A DNA stretch of 64,000 nt from Chloroflexaceae bacterium (GCA_025057155.1 JANWYD010000006.1:1-64000), one strand, 5' to 3'; positions 43,679 to 52,818 are shown, counted from the first letter of the stretch. The notes: a model not told the origin generated them from the letters alone. Numbers and translations: made by a program.

Positions 43679-44548
43679 TTATTCCTCTGGTGAAATGTCA
43701 CCATCTGCGTTGCTACGCGTCTGCTTGCTACGCAGTTTGCGTTGTAGAAAGGCGAGAAAATCTTTTTCGTTGCCTGGTTCTGGTGCCGTCATTCGCTTGA
43801 GAATTGCGGAAAAATCTGTATACAATGTCTGTACAAGTGTTAGTTTGAAGCGATTGGTATGCAAATCATGCTTCAGATCGTAGACGAGCCAAGCGATATC
43901 TGCGCTGCCCTTTGTCGTTTCTGGCAGGTCGGGGAGGCTTGCCAGAAAGCTCTTGTCGATAGCAACGGCAATCTTCTTTTTCCATGAGCGAAAGATGCTT
44001 CCCTTGTAAAGTAATTGAGGTACAAGGCGCTTTCGAGACGAAGACAGATAATCAGGACGCGGGTAATCTTTCTGTTCTGACCAATCCAGAGAGTTTCTGC
44101 TGGTCGGATCTTGCATGAAGAAGGTGAAAGGCTTTCGGACGTTACCGGAGATGTAGACTGCCTGCACCTCAAGAGCGCCATAATCTATCACCTGGCGTTG
44201 TTCATTATATGCTGCCAGAACAACATCAATGTTCCCGGCCGATACACCGTACCGATCCTTGAGTTGTATTTCAGTGAAGGATGTCCATCTGGTTCCAGAT
44301 GGGAAGAAAAACTTTGCGGCATCCTCTGCAATCTGCCAATTTTCGCGAAAACGTATCGGACAGATAATCACGGTCTGTCCTTCATGGTAGATGCTGCATA
44401 CACCTAGAGGATCATCAGCTTTATCTTTGTTACACTTTGCACCTTTGTTGTTGAATGGGCAGAGACGTTCCATGCGATGACGTTTCGCTTCGTCGGAGTG
44501 GTCATCGATACGGAAGCCAAACACCTCGGCTAGCGGCTGCCTCCCCAT
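43679..44548 (-). CDS. NotI-family type II restriction endonuclease
   Basis: A 289-residue protein resembling NotI. Four cysteines (C30 in LCPF, C39 in AKCNKD, C51 in GVCSIY, C63 in IICPI) match the spacing pattern of the NotI metal-binding fold, in which iron is held by four Cys. The catalytic core reads NIDVVLAAY (D108) and YGALEVQ (E127, Q129), the NotI-type variant of PD-(D/E)XK. The gene is far AT-richer than its surroundings. GAGGG lies nine bases before the chosen ATG; an upstream ATG at 44635 would add 29 residues. Its partner methylase follows at once, but it is an adenine enzyme, unlike the cytosine enzyme paired with NotI. Confidence 0.82.
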   Translation of the reverse strand: MGRQPLAEVFGFRIDDHSDEAKRHRMERLCPFNNKGAKCNKDKADDPLGVCSIYHEGQTVIICPIRFRENWQIAEDAAKFFFPSGTRWTSFTEIQLKDRYGVSAGNIDVVLAAYNEQRQVIDYGALEVQAVYISGNVRKPFTFFMQDPTSRNSLDWSEQKDYPRPDYLSSSRKRLVPQLLYKGSIFRSWKKKIAVAIDKSFLASLPDLPETTKGSADIAWLVYDLKHDLHTNRFKLTLVQTLYTDFSAILKRMTAPEPGNEKDFLAFLQRKLRSKQTRSNADGDISPEE

Positions 44549-44732
44549 GCGAATACCCTCTTGCTCTCTCTGATCGTGCAGCGGGTATACTCTAGCACGG
44601 GTGCGGTACTTCGACAAGACGATATAAGTATACACGTTTACGTGTATCTGTCAAGGCGCATAAGAAAAGCCGGGTTCACCTGCGCCCGATCTGGAGGGCA
44701 GGGCCACCGCGCGCCTCCCTGCTGAAATCCTC

Positions 44733-44760
44733 GCCGAGACGAAGTCCGGTTATAGTACCA
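44733..44760 (+). promoter_or_regulatory. Hairpin repeat and TATAGT box
   Basis: The GCCGAGACGAAGTC repeat (also at 28-41) is followed by GGTTATAGTACC, whose TATAGT could be a -10 box 30 bp before the small membrane gene. Confidence 0.35.
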
Positions 44761-44790
44761 TGCGGCTGAGTTGAAAGGAAAGCCTGCCCT

Positions 44791-44973
44791 ATGACCTCGC
44801 TTCACCGCCTGATTGCCATCATGACGATCTGGATCGTCACCGGCGCAGTGCTGATCACGGTGTTCAGCGTGTCGTTTCTGAGCGCGCCGACGCCCCTCTG
44901 GCTGCTGCTGCTGACGGCGCTGATCGTCGCCGGTGCGACCTTCGCGACGGTGGTGCTGGCGCGGGCGGGTTAG
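44791..44973 (+). CDS. Small two-helix membrane protein
   Basis: A 60-residue hydrophobic protein with two predicted membrane helices (about 8-30 and 35-57) joined by a short SAPTPL turn. AAAGGAAAG ten bases upstream makes it a credible gene. I know of no family. It is convergent with the FGGY kinase, whose stop codon lies eight bases away on the other strand, and stands just outside the restriction-modification genes. Confidence 0.55.
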   Translation: MTSLHRLIAIMTIWIVTGAVLITVFSVSFLSAPTPLWLLLLTALIVAGATFATVVLARAG

Positions 44974-44980
44974 TTTCCCT

Positions 44981-46462
44981 TCACCCCCACCCCCGCGCCC
45001 GTTCCACCGCCCGCTGCCAGCGCCCCAGCAATTCGGCGCGTGCCGGGGCCTCCAGGCGCGGCTCGAAGGTCCGCGCGCCCTGGTCGAGCAGCCGCGGCAG
45101 GTCCTCCGGCCCGTTCCACACGCCCGCGCCCAGGCCGGCCAGCAGCGCCGCGGCCCGCGCGCTGGTCTCGGTGTCGGCGGCACGGACGATGCGCACGCCG
45201 GCCACGTCGGCCTGGATCTGGCAGGCGACGTCGCTGCGGGCCAGGCCCCCGCCGACGCGCAACTCGTCAATCCGCACGCCGCCTTCGTGTTCCATCGTGT
45301 CGAGGATCTCGCGCAACTGGCAGCCGATGCTCTCAAAAAAGGCGCGGGCGATGTGGCCGAGCGTGGTCCCCAGGGTCAGGCCGAAGATGGCCCCACGGGC
45401 GCTGCGGTCCTCGCGGGGCGCCCCCAGGCCGGTGAAGGCGGGGACGAACACCACCCCATCGCTGTGGGGCGTCTTCCGCGCCAGGGCGTCGAGGTCTGCG
45501 GCGTGGCGGATCAGGCGCATCTGGCTCAGCCAGCGCGCCACCGCGCCGGTGACGGTCATGTCGGCTTCGAGGGCGTAGGTGGGCGCGCCATCAAGTTCCC
45601 AGGCCAGGTAGGTCTTGCAGATGCCCTGGGGCGGAGCGACCGGGCCGGCGACGACGTTGACGAACGAGGCAGTGCCGTGGGTGGCGACGGCCTGGCCAGG
45701 GCTACGGCAGTCGTAGCCGAAGAGGGCGGCCTGCTGGTCGCTGATCAGCGCCATGACCGGCACATCAACCTGGCCGAGGCGCAGCGCGCCGAAGGGGTGC
45801 AGGGTCGGGCGCGGGACGGGCAGAGCCGCCCGCGGCAGGCCCAGATAGTCTATCCACTCGTCCCAGAGCGCCCGGCGGCGCGGGTCGAAGACGGTCATGG
45901 CCTGGAGCAGCGAGTAGTCGAGGGCATGCTCGGCGGGCTGGCCGAGGGCCTGGATGAGCCAGCCGGCGCTGAGCGAGACGCGCAGATAGCCGCGCTCGGC
46001 GGCGCGGCGAAAGGCCGGGTCGTGGCGCATGCGCCAGGCCATGTGCATGGCCGAGCAGTAGGGGCCAGGAAACTGGCCCAGGCGAGCGCGACGCTCGGCG
46101 GCGCGCTCCCACCGGCTGGTCTCCTCCACCAGGGGCGCGGTGCGCAGATCCTGCCAGGTGATAGCGTTGCCGATCGGGCGCCCGCTCCGGGCGTCCCAGG
46201 CGAACACGGTGTCGCGCTGCGAGGTGATGCCGCAGGCGACGATGGCGGCGGGGTCGCAGCAGGCGCGGGCAACGGCCTCGTCGAGCGCCTCGCGCGCGCT
46301 GCGGGCGACGGCGGAAGGGCGTTGCTCGACCCAGCCGGGCCGGGGGTAGAGCCGGCCCACGGGGCGATACCCGTAGCCGCGCACCGTTCCGGCGCCATCC
46401 AGCAGCACGGCGCGAGTGCCGCTGCCGCCCTGGTCAATCCCCAGCACCAGTGTCTCCGCCAC
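44981..46462 (-). CDS. FGGY-family sugar kinase (glycerol kinase/xylulokinase-like)
   Basis: A 493-residue kinase. The ATP-phosphate loop GIDQGGSGTRAVL is at about 7-19; SQRDTVFAWDARSGRPIGNAITWQDLRT (about 80-107) is most like glycerol kinase; FGYDCRSPGQAVATHGTASFVNV and the late RVGGGLARSD (about 415) are the second phosphate and adenosine motifs. The sugar cannot be fixed from sequence: glycerol and pentuloses are both possible. The GTG at 46462 with GGAG six bases upstream is preferred; the open frame to 46510 runs into repeat DNA. Confidence 0.85.
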   Translation of the reverse strand: MAETLVLGIDQGGSGTRAVLLDGAGTVRGYGYRPVGRLYPRPGWVEQRPSAVARSAREALDEAVARACCDPAAIVACGITSQRDTVFAWDARSGRPIGNAITWQDLRTAPLVEETSRWERAAERRARLGQFPGPYCSAMHMAWRMRHDPAFRRAAERGYLRVSLSAGWLIQALGQPAEHALDYSLLQAMTVFDPRRRALWDEWIDYLGLPRAALPVPRPTLHPFGALRLGQVDVPVMALISDQQAALFGYDCRSPGQAVATHGTASFVNVVAGPVAPPQGICKTYLAWELDGAPTYALEADMTVTGAVARWLSQMRLIRHAADLDALARKTPHSDGVVFVPAFTGLGAPREDRSARGAIFGLTLGTTLGHIARAFFESIGCQLREILDTMEHEGGVRIDELRVGGGLARSDVACQIQADVAGVRIVRAADTETSARAAALLAGLGAGVWNGPEDLPRLLDQGARTFEPRLEAPARAELLGRWQRAVERARGWG

Positions 46463-46497
46463 GCCGCGCTCCGTGCAGGCAATTGCTGATTCACGTT

Positions 46498-46573
46498 CAC
46501 CACAGAGCACGCAGAGAAAAGCAGAGGATGGACTGTTTCAAACCCTTTGCGCCCCTCTGCGCTCTTTGTGGTG
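46498..46573. repeat. CACCACAGAGC inverted repeat
   Basis: The 19-base arms 46498-46516 and 46555-46573 pair at 16 of 19 positions. A related pair (CCGCAGAGG/CCTCTGCGG) lies at about 53886-53965. It is in the divergent spacer between the kinase and the peptidase. Confidence 0.65.
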
Positions 46574-46695
46574 AGGATACGTGCGGTGGGTATGAACGCA
46601 AACCATTATAGTGGAGTTTGCAGCGCAAGGAGCTATCTCACCTGCCTGCCAACGAGGTTATAGTCCTGTCACTGGCGCCCGCCACCCGGCACAGG

Positions 46696-46701
46696 TATAA
46701 T
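46696..46701 (+). promoter_or_regulatory. -10 box for the first oligoendopeptidase
   Basis: An exact TATAAT within ACAGGTATAATGCC, 52 bp upstream of the peptidase ATG; no good -35 is visible. Confidence 0.5.
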
Positions 46702-46752
46702 GCCGGGGTGATTTCGTTCCTGAACCAACCATTGCCTGAGAAAGGACCTGTG

Positions 46753-48555
46753 ATGACCGTGACGCTCCCCGATCGCGCCGAGGCGCCGGTTGAGTATACC
46801 TGGGATCTCGACAGCATCTACCCCGGCCAGGCGGCCTGGGAGGCCGATGCGCGCGCCTTCGAGACGGAACTGGAGGCGGTCGCCGGCTACCAGGGACGCC
46901 TGGGCGAGGCCCCAGAGGTCTTGCTTGCCTGGCTGCGGCTGGCTGACGCTTTGCGCGTCAGGATGGGCCGGCTCTTCGCCTATGCGCATATGCGCTTCGA
47001 TGAGGATACCACCAATCAGGCCTCCGCGGCGCTGCGCGAGCGCGCGCTCAGCCTCTATGCCCGGCTTGGCGCGGCCACCGCGTTCGCCGAGCCGGAGTTG
47101 CTGGCCCTCGGCCCGGAACGGCTGGAGGCGCTGATCGCCGCCGAGCCGGAGCTGGCCCCCTACCGGCACTACTTTGAGAACCTTGGCCGGCGCGCGGCCC
47201 ACGTGCGCCCGCCGGAGATCGAGCAACTCCTGGCGCGGGCGGGTGAGCCGCTCAGCGCCCCCTATAGCGCCTACCTCATGCTGGCCGAGAGCGACCTGCG
47301 CTTCGCCCCCGCGGAGGACAGCTCCGGCGTGCGGCACGAGGTGACGCCAGGCACGATCGAGGAGTTATTGCAGAGTCCCGACCGGACCCTGCGCCAGCGC
47401 GCCTGGGAGCACTTCCAGGACGGCTTTCTGGCCTTCAAGAACACCTTCGGCGCGATCTACGCCGGGAGCGTCAAGGCCGATGTCTTTCTGGCCCGCTCGC
47501 GGGGCTACGCCGATACTTTGAGCGCCAGACTCGACCACGACAATCTGCCCCGCGCGGTGTACGACAACGTGATCGCGGCATGCAACCGTCATCTGCCTCT
47601 CTGGCACCGCTACTGGGACATCCGCCGTCGGGCGCTGGGGCTGGAGTTGATGGCGCCATACGACATCTTCGCTCCGCTCGCGCCGCCCTACCAGGTACCC
47701 TACGAGCAAGCGGTCGAGCTGGTCTGCGCCAGCGTCGAGCCCCTGGGGGCCGCATACGCGACGGTGGCGCGGGCCGGGCTGACCCGCGAGCGCTGGGTGG
47801 ATGTGTACCCTAACCGGGGGAAGACCAGCGGGGCCTATTCCTCGGGCAGCTACGATACGCGCCCGTTCATTTTGCTGAACTACGACGGCACCCTGAACGG
47901 GGTGAGCACCCTGGCCCACGAACTGGGCCATTCGATGCACTCCTGGCTGGCCAACCACGCCCAGATGCCCGTGTACGCCGACTACTCGACCTTCGTTGCC
48001 GAGGTGGCCTCGAACTTCAACCAGGCCCTGCTGCGGAGCCATTTGCTGGCCCAGGGTCCATCGCGGGAGGTGGAAATCGCCATCATTGAGGAAGCGATGC
48101 ACAACTTTCACCGCTACCTGTTCCTCATGCCGATCCTCTCGCAATTCGAGCAGCAGGTCCACGCATGGGTCGAGGACGGCGAACCCGTGACCGCCGACGG
48201 GATGATTGACCTGCTGGCGGGACTGTTTGCGCGCGGCTACGGGCCGGCGGTGCAGGTCGAACCGGCGCGGAACGGCATCGCCTGGGCGCAGTTCCCCCAC
48301 CTGTACAGCGCCTTCTACGTTTTCCAGTACGCCTCGGGCATCGCCGCGGCCAATGCCCTGGCCGACGGGGTGCTGCAGGGCGAGCCTGGCGCCGCCGAGC
48401 GCTACCTGGAGTGCCTGCGCGCGGGTGGTTCGCGTTACCCGCTGGAGGCCCTGCAACTGGCCGGCATTGATATGCGCGCCACCGAACCGATGGAGCGCGC
48501 CTTTGGCGTACTGGCGCGGTTCGTGGATCGGCTGGAGCGGTTGCTGTTTGGGTAA
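46753..48555 (+). CDS. pepF: M3-family oligoendopeptidase F, copy 1
   Basis: A 600-residue zinc endopeptidase of the M3B (PepF) type that cuts short cytosolic peptides. The zinc site is HELGHSMHS (His389-His393), with the third ligand in STFVAEVASNFNQALL 25 residues later. The N-terminus EAPVEYTWDLDSIYPGQAAWEAD is standard for PepF. The ATG at 46753 follows AAAGGA; the longer frame from 46618 translates promoter DNA. It is followed 288 bp later by a paralogue of identical length. Confidence 0.92.
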   Translation: MTVTLPDRAEAPVEYTWDLDSIYPGQAAWEADARAFETELEAVAGYQGRLGEAPEVLLAWLRLADALRVRMGRLFAYAHMRFDEDTTNQASAALRERALSLYARLGAATAFAEPELLALGPERLEALIAAEPELAPYRHYFENLGRRAAHVRPPEIEQLLARAGEPLSAPYSAYLMLAESDLRFAPAEDSSGVRHEVTPGTIEELLQSPDRTLRQRAWEHFQDGFLAFKNTFGAIYAGSVKADVFLARSRGYADTLSARLDHDNLPRAVYDNVIAACNRHLPLWHRYWDIRRRALGLELMAPYDIFAPLAPPYQVPYEQAVELVCASVEPLGAAYATVARAGLTRERWVDVYPNRGKTSGAYSSGSYDTRPFILLNYDGTLNGVSTLAHELGHSMHSWLANHAQMPVYADYSTFVAEVASNFNQALLRSHLLAQGPSREVEIAIIEEAMHNFHRYLFLMPILSQFEQQVHAWVEDGEPVTADGMIDLLAGLFARGYGPAVQVEPARNGIAWAQFPHLYSAFYVFQYASGIAAANALADGVLQGEPGAAERYLECLRAGGSRYPLEALQLAGIDMRATEPMERAFGVLARFVDRLERLLFG

Positions 48556-48572
48556 GGCATGGTTTCGCGGCT

Positions 48573-48843
48573 GTGTTACCATTCGCGGCATTTCGCCCCC
48601 CTCCCAGCCTCCCCCCGCCGGGGGGAGGCGCCCGGTTCCCTCCCCAACGGGGGAGGGTCAGGGAGGGGGCGGCGAAACTCTCCCCTTCAGGCAGGGGTAT
48701 GGGGAAACCCGGTTTCCCGATACCTCCTGCCCGGGAGGAGGGTCCGGGAGGGCAAAGCCCTCCCAGGAAAGCGCCTTTTGCCGTTTTGGGATCCCGCAGC
48801 GTTTGGAGAGGCTTCGCTGGAGTATCAAAGGAGATCGCACCGC
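48573..48843. repeat. Palindromic elements between the two pepF genes
   Basis: Three elements in a row: a CCCCCCTCCC/GGGAGGGGGC palindrome with inner CCCCGCCGGGG (about 48594-48671), GGGGAAACC/GGTTTCCC (48701-48718) bracketed by GGCAGGGGTAT and its complement, and GGGAGGGC/GCCCTCCC (48746-48764). Confidence 0.6.
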
Positions 48844-50646
48844 ATGACAACCGCAACCCAGAAAGTGCCCACCCGCGCCGAGGCGCCGGTCGAGTTTACC
48901 TGGGATTTAAGCGTGGTATTTCCCGACGTGGCCGCCTGGGAGCAGGAGCTGGCGGCGGTGGAGGAGCAGGCGAACCAGCTTGCGGCCCTGCAGGGCAGCC
49001 TGGGCCAGGGCCCTGAGCACCTGGCGCGAGTGCTGGCCCTGCGCGACGAGGTGGGCCAGCGGCTCTACGCCCTCTACATCTACGCCTCGCACCGCAAGGA
49101 CACCGACGCCACCGATCCGGTCGGGCAGGCCCTGCAGGAGCGGGCCGGCTCCTTCGCCGCGCGCGTCGCCGCGGCCATGGCCTTCATCGAGCCGGAGATC
49201 CTCGCCGTGCCCGAAGCCACCCTCGACCAGTGGCTGCGCGAGACGCCCGCGTTGCAGCTCTACCGCTACGAGCTGGAGAAGCTCAACCGGCGGCGGGCCC
49301 ACGTCCGCTCGGCGGAGGTGGAGCACGTGCTGGCGCAGTTCAGCGACATCACCCGTGCGCCCTATGAGACCTTCGAGATGCTGATCGACTCGGACCTGAC
49401 CTTCCCCAGCATCACCGACGAGCAGGGCAACCCGGTGCAACTCTCCCACGCCCGCTACCGCCGCTTCATCGAGAGTCCTGACCGGCGGGTGCGCCGCGAC
49501 GCCTTCAAGGGCTACTTCGGGGCCTTCCGGCCCTTCCGCAACACGATTGCCACCACCCTGGGGGCGGCCATCCGCACCCACGTGATCGAAGCGCGTCTGC
49601 GCAACTACGCCTCGGCGCTGGAGGCGGCCCTGGCGCCCAACGAGATTCCCCTTGAGGTGTACCACAACCTGATCGCCACAGTGGAAGCCAATCTCGCCAC
49701 GAACTACCGCTACATGGAGGTGCGCAAGCGGCTGATGGGCCTCGACGAGCTGCGGGTCTACGACCTGTACGCCCAGCCCGTGCCCGATGTGGCGATCACC
49801 GTGCCCTACCCGGAGGCCACGGCGCTGATGGAGGCGGCCTTCGCGCCGCTTGGCCCGGAGTACGCCGAGGCCCTGCGGCAGGCTTTCAGCAGCCGCTGGA
49901 TTGATGTGTACGAAAACGTGGGCAAGCGCAGCGGGGCGTACAGCGGCGGGGCCTACTCCACTCCGCCCTACATTCTGCTCAACTACCAGGACCAGCTCGA
50001 CGACGCCTTCACCCTGGCCCACGAGCTGGGCCACTCGATGCACTCCTACTTCACGCGCAAGAGCCAGCCCTTCGTCTACGGCAACTACACCATCTTCGTG
50101 GCCGAGGTGGCCTCGACGCTCAACGAGGCCCTGCTGACCGACTACCTGCTCAGGCACCGCGACGACGAGGCCCTGCGCCGGCGCCTGCTGGTGCAGCAGA
50201 TCGAGGACATCCGGCGGACGATCATTCGCCAGACCATGTTCGCCAGCTTCGAGCTGACGATGCACGAACTGGTCGAGGCCGGCGAGCCATTGACCACCGA
50301 GACCCTCACGGCGCGCTACTACGACCTGGTGGCGAAGTACCACGGCCCCACGGTCGTGCTTGATGACGAAATCGGCTTCGAGTGGGCGCGCATTCCCCAC
50401 TTCTACTACAACTTCTACGTCTACCAGTACGCCACGGGCCTCTCGGCGGCCCTGGCGCTGAGCCGGCAGATCATCGCTGAGGGCCAGCCGGCGGTGGAGC
50501 GGTACATCACCTTCCTGCGCAGCGGCTCGTCGCGGCCCTCGATTGACCTGCTGCGCGACGCGGGGGTGGACATGACCACTCCGGCCCCGGTGCAGGCGGC
50601 GATGGACACCTACGCGCAGTTGATTGATGCGCTGGAGCGGTTGTAG
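48844..50646 (+). CDS. pepF: M3-family oligoendopeptidase F, copy 2
   Basis: Also 600 residues, with zinc site HELGHSMHS (His393-His397) and third ligand region YTIFVAEVASTLNEALL. It opens RAEAPVEFTWDLSVVFPDVAAW, nearly the same as copy 1, but much of the rest has diverged (for example YALYIYASHRKDTDATD against FAYAHMRFDEDTTNQAS), so the duplication is old and the two probably differ in peptide preference. A strong AAAGGAGAT precedes the ATG. Both look cytosolic. Confidence 0.92.
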   Translation: MTTATQKVPTRAEAPVEFTWDLSVVFPDVAAWEQELAAVEEQANQLAALQGSLGQGPEHLARVLALRDEVGQRLYALYIYASHRKDTDATDPVGQALQERAGSFAARVAAAMAFIEPEILAVPEATLDQWLRETPALQLYRYELEKLNRRRAHVRSAEVEHVLAQFSDITRAPYETFEMLIDSDLTFPSITDEQGNPVQLSHARYRRFIESPDRRVRRDAFKGYFGAFRPFRNTIATTLGAAIRTHVIEARLRNYASALEAALAPNEIPLEVYHNLIATVEANLATNYRYMEVRKRLMGLDELRVYDLYAQPVPDVAITVPYPEATALMEAAFAPLGPEYAEALRQAFSSRWIDVYENVGKRSGAYSGGAYSTPPYILLNYQDQLDDAFTLAHELGHSMHSYFTRKSQPFVYGNYTIFVAEVASTLNEALLTDYLLRHRDDEALRRRLLVQQIEDIRRTIIRQTMFASFELTMHELVEAGEPLTTETLTARYYDLVAKYHGPTVVLDDEIGFEWARIPHFYYNFYVYQYATGLSAALALSRQIIAEGQPAVERYITFLRSGSSRPSIDLLRDAGVDMTTPAPVQAAMDTYAQLIDALERL

Positions 50647-50663
50647 GGTAGCAGGGGAAGCTC

Positions 50664-50713
50664 GCAGGTGCAGGTTCTTGGTACGAGAAGGGGTTTTCGG
50701 CGTTCCAGTGCGC
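50664..50713. repeat. Fragment of the 172-bp element (inverted)
   Basis: GCAGGTGCAGGTTCTTGGTA and the following 30 bases are the complement of the right half of the element at 17507. The other end is missing. Confidence 0.55.
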
Positions 50714-50811
50714 TTGCGACTCTCACCCTCCGCCCCCCTTCGGCTTCGCTCAGTGCAAGCCTCTCGCGCGCGGGGGCGATGCATGAGCCACGCCTTGCCG
50801 CTGGCAATAGA

Positions 50812-50860
50812 CGAAGATTAAGCATGTAAACCGGCATTCGCCATGTAGCCCGGCGGCTGA
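50812..50860. repeat. Left fragment of a 114-bp element
   Basis: CGAAGATTAAGCATGTAAAC and the next 29 bases match the first half of copy 1, broken off where copy 4 begins. Confidence 0.7.
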
Positions 50861-50974
50861 TGAAGATTAAGAATATAAACCGGTATTCGCTCAGTAGCCC
50901 GGCGGCTGAAGCCGCGGGCTACCGATGCGAAGCCCGCCTGCGCGGGCTACACCGGCTTTAATTCTCAATCATCA
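50861..50974. repeat. 114-bp palindromic element, copy 4
   Basis: Ends TGAAGATTAAGAA and TTCTCAATCATCA, again 114 bp, inserted against or inside a half copy. The rest of the spacer to 51161 shows only a TATACT box at 51090-51095 and a CTGACGGC/GCCGTCAG hairpin near 51017-51043. Confidence 0.85.
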
Positions 50975-51089
50975 TAAATCGTGCCTGCACAGGCTGAAGC
51001 CGCCATCCGCCTGCTCTGACGGCAAAGGCGTCCTCGCCGTCAGAGCGTGCCCGATCAACTACGGATACGACGTGGTATAGGAGCCACGG

Positions 51090-51095
51090 TATACT
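51090..51095 (+). promoter_or_regulatory. -10 candidate for the orphan gene
   Basis: TATACT in CACGGTATACTTGCC, 67 bp before the gene at 51162. A second GGTATAGG box lies 20 bp upstream. Confidence 0.4.
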
Positions 51096-51161
51096 TGCCC
51101 GCAACAGGGAAAACCATAAACCTTTCTAACGCAGCAGACTGTCGCACCACGGGGGGTGAAT

Positions 51162-51506
51162 ATGGGCAAGTGCTACGAGGATGAGAACGTCTTTGCAATC
51201 ATCAGTCGTTTGATTACCCGAATCTGCAGCGAAAAACAGAACACCAGGTTCAAGGCATTACCTGAGTATGCGACACATGACGAAATTGTCGCCGCTTTGA
51301 AGAGAGATCTCGAATCGAGAAGAGAGATCGAAGAGGCCAGACGAAGGCGCCCCCACTTAGACGGAGATTGGTTGGCCAGCAACATGGTTGCCTGGTGGAG
51401 CCAGACGATTACTGTAGGTAAAAACCCCTGGGAAGACCGATTCATCGTAAGAAGCACGACGGAAAGTATGCGTACAAGCCCAAACGTACAGCTTGATCTG
51501 GTGTAG
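51162..51506 (+). CDS. Uncharacterised small protein, AT-rich orphan
   Basis: A 114-residue soluble protein I do not recognise. It has an N-terminal helical part (ENVFAIISRLITRICSEKQ), a charged helix with HDEIVAALKRDLESRREIEEARRRRP (about 40-65) and a conserved-looking WLASNMVAWWSQTITVG (about 70-86) followed by WEDRFIVRS. The base composition is distinctly AT-richer than the flanking genes, suggesting recent arrival. The ATG at 51162 follows a G-rich stretch; an upstream GTG at 51156 adds two residues. There is no neighbour that hints at a role. Confidence 0.6.
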   Translation: MGKCYEDENVFAIISRLITRICSEKQNTRFKALPEYATHDEIVAALKRDLESRREIEEARRRRPHLDGDWLASNMVAWWSQTITVGKNPWEDRFIVRSTTESMRTSPNVQLDLV

Positions 51507-51753
51507 TTGTATGGTTGGTGAACGGTACCGAACAATTGAAAAAAGACCTCATGTAAGACCTGCCCGATAGGCGGGCGCCTGCTCTCTGCAGCGTGCACAG
51601 GGATGGCACGTGCGCCTACTGTCAGGTCTTTGCATAATCTCCACTATCGCCTGGTAGGAACAGTCGGGCGGGCGTTAGCCCCACGGGTCGCCCGTGGCGA
51701 CGGCCCGCCGGGCGTTGGCCCGATGGGGCGTCCGTTGCGCCGTCCGTCCCCCT

Positions 51754-52779
51754 TTACCCCCCGCACCTTACCCCCCGGGCGGCATAGAAATCGCGCACAA
51801 ACTGGCCCTGTACAGCGGCCTCCAGATCCGGCGGGGCGGTGAGGATGCCCAGATCCTGGAGCAAGCGCGCCTCAGCGGCCCAGAGGCCGGGGGCGTTGAT
51901 GCCGGGGCAGCGCTCGCCGGGACCGTAGCGGATCAGCGTGATCGTCTCGGCGGCCTCGAAGGCCAGTTGCTCGCGCCCCAGTTCGGGGTTGTAGGCCAGG
52001 ATCAGCTCCACCGCGCCGTCCGGGTCGGCGATGGCGTCGGCCCAGCCGCGCAGGGTGGCCTCGACGAAGGCGCGGACGGTGCGCGGGTTCTCCCGCAGGA
52101 AGCGCTCGGTGGTGAAGAGCACGTCGCCCATCAACTGCACGCCGTAGTCGCGGGCCAGGATCAGGCGCACGTCAGCCCCGGCGCGGCGGGCGATATGGGG
52201 CTGGTCGGTTACATACACCGGCCAGATGTCTACGCGGCGCTCCAGAAAGGGGGCCAGGCTGTAGTCGCCGGGTATCTCGCGCACCGCCTCGCGGGGGATG
52301 CCCGCGGCGGCGAGCAGGGCGCGGTACTCGGTCTCCACATTGTCGCCGTAAAACATGCCGATGGTGCGCCCCGGAAAGTCCTGCGGGCCGCCGATCCCCG
52401 CGTCGGCGTGGACCATGAACCCCACCGGGCTGGCCTGGAACCAGGTGGCCAGGGCCACCACGTCAATGTCCTGCTCGCGGGCGATCAGCACCGTATCGGC
52501 CCCGGTGCTGCCGAAGTCGTCGCGCCCCGCGGCGACCAGGGGCAGGGGTACCAGGTCGGGGCCGCCGGGGTTGAGGGTGACGTCGAGCCCGGCCTCGTGG
52601 TAGTAGCCCTTGACCTTGGCGACGATATAGCCGGCGAACTGGAACTGGGGGAACCACTGCAGGCGCATGCTTACACGGGGCTTCTCGGGGCCGGCGGCGG
52701 GCGACGCTGGCGGCGACGGCGGCGTAGCACACCCCGCCAGGACGATGGCGAGGAACAGGATAAGAGTGAATGTGCGCAT
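51754..52779 (-). CDS. NMT1/THI5-like ABC transporter binding lipoprotein
   Basis: A 341-residue periplasmic-binding-type lipoprotein (signal ending IVLAGC). The mature part VSMRLQWFPQFQFAGYIVAKVKGYYHEAGLDVTL and DFGSTGADTVLIAREQDIDVVAL is characteristic of the NMT1/THI5-like family, whose studied members bind pyrimidine precursors of thiamine (as in ThiY) or sulfonates. The ligand here is not fixed; no THI-box riboswitch is visible upstream. The permease gene lies just before it in the same direction. GAGG six bases before ATG 52779 supports that start over the longer frame to 52875. Confidence 0.85.
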   Translation of the reverse strand: MRTFTLILFLAIVLAGCATPPSPPASPAAGPEKPRVSMRLQWFPQFQFAGYIVAKVKGYYHEAGLDVTLNPGGPDLVPLPLVAAGRDDFGSTGADTVLIAREQDIDVVALATWFQASPVGFMVHADAGIGGPQDFPGRTIGMFYGDNVETEYRALLAAAGIPREAVREIPGDYSLAPFLERRVDIWPVYVTDQPHIARRAGADVRLILARDYGVQLMGDVLFTTERFLRENPRTVRAFVEATLRGWADAIADPDGAVELILAYNPELGREQLAFEAAETITLIRYGPGERCPGINAPGLWAAEARLLQDLGILTAPPDLEAAVQGQFVRDFYAARGVRCGG

Positions 52780-52818
52780 ATGTGACCTCAGTGGTTTGCA
52801 GCACCAGCGGGAGGGTTG

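Noticed and set aside
44549-44635. Upstream start of the NotI-like nuclease
   Set aside because: The extra 29 residues are basic, precede the conserved region and lack a ribosome site, whereas the ATG at 44548 has GAGGG in place.
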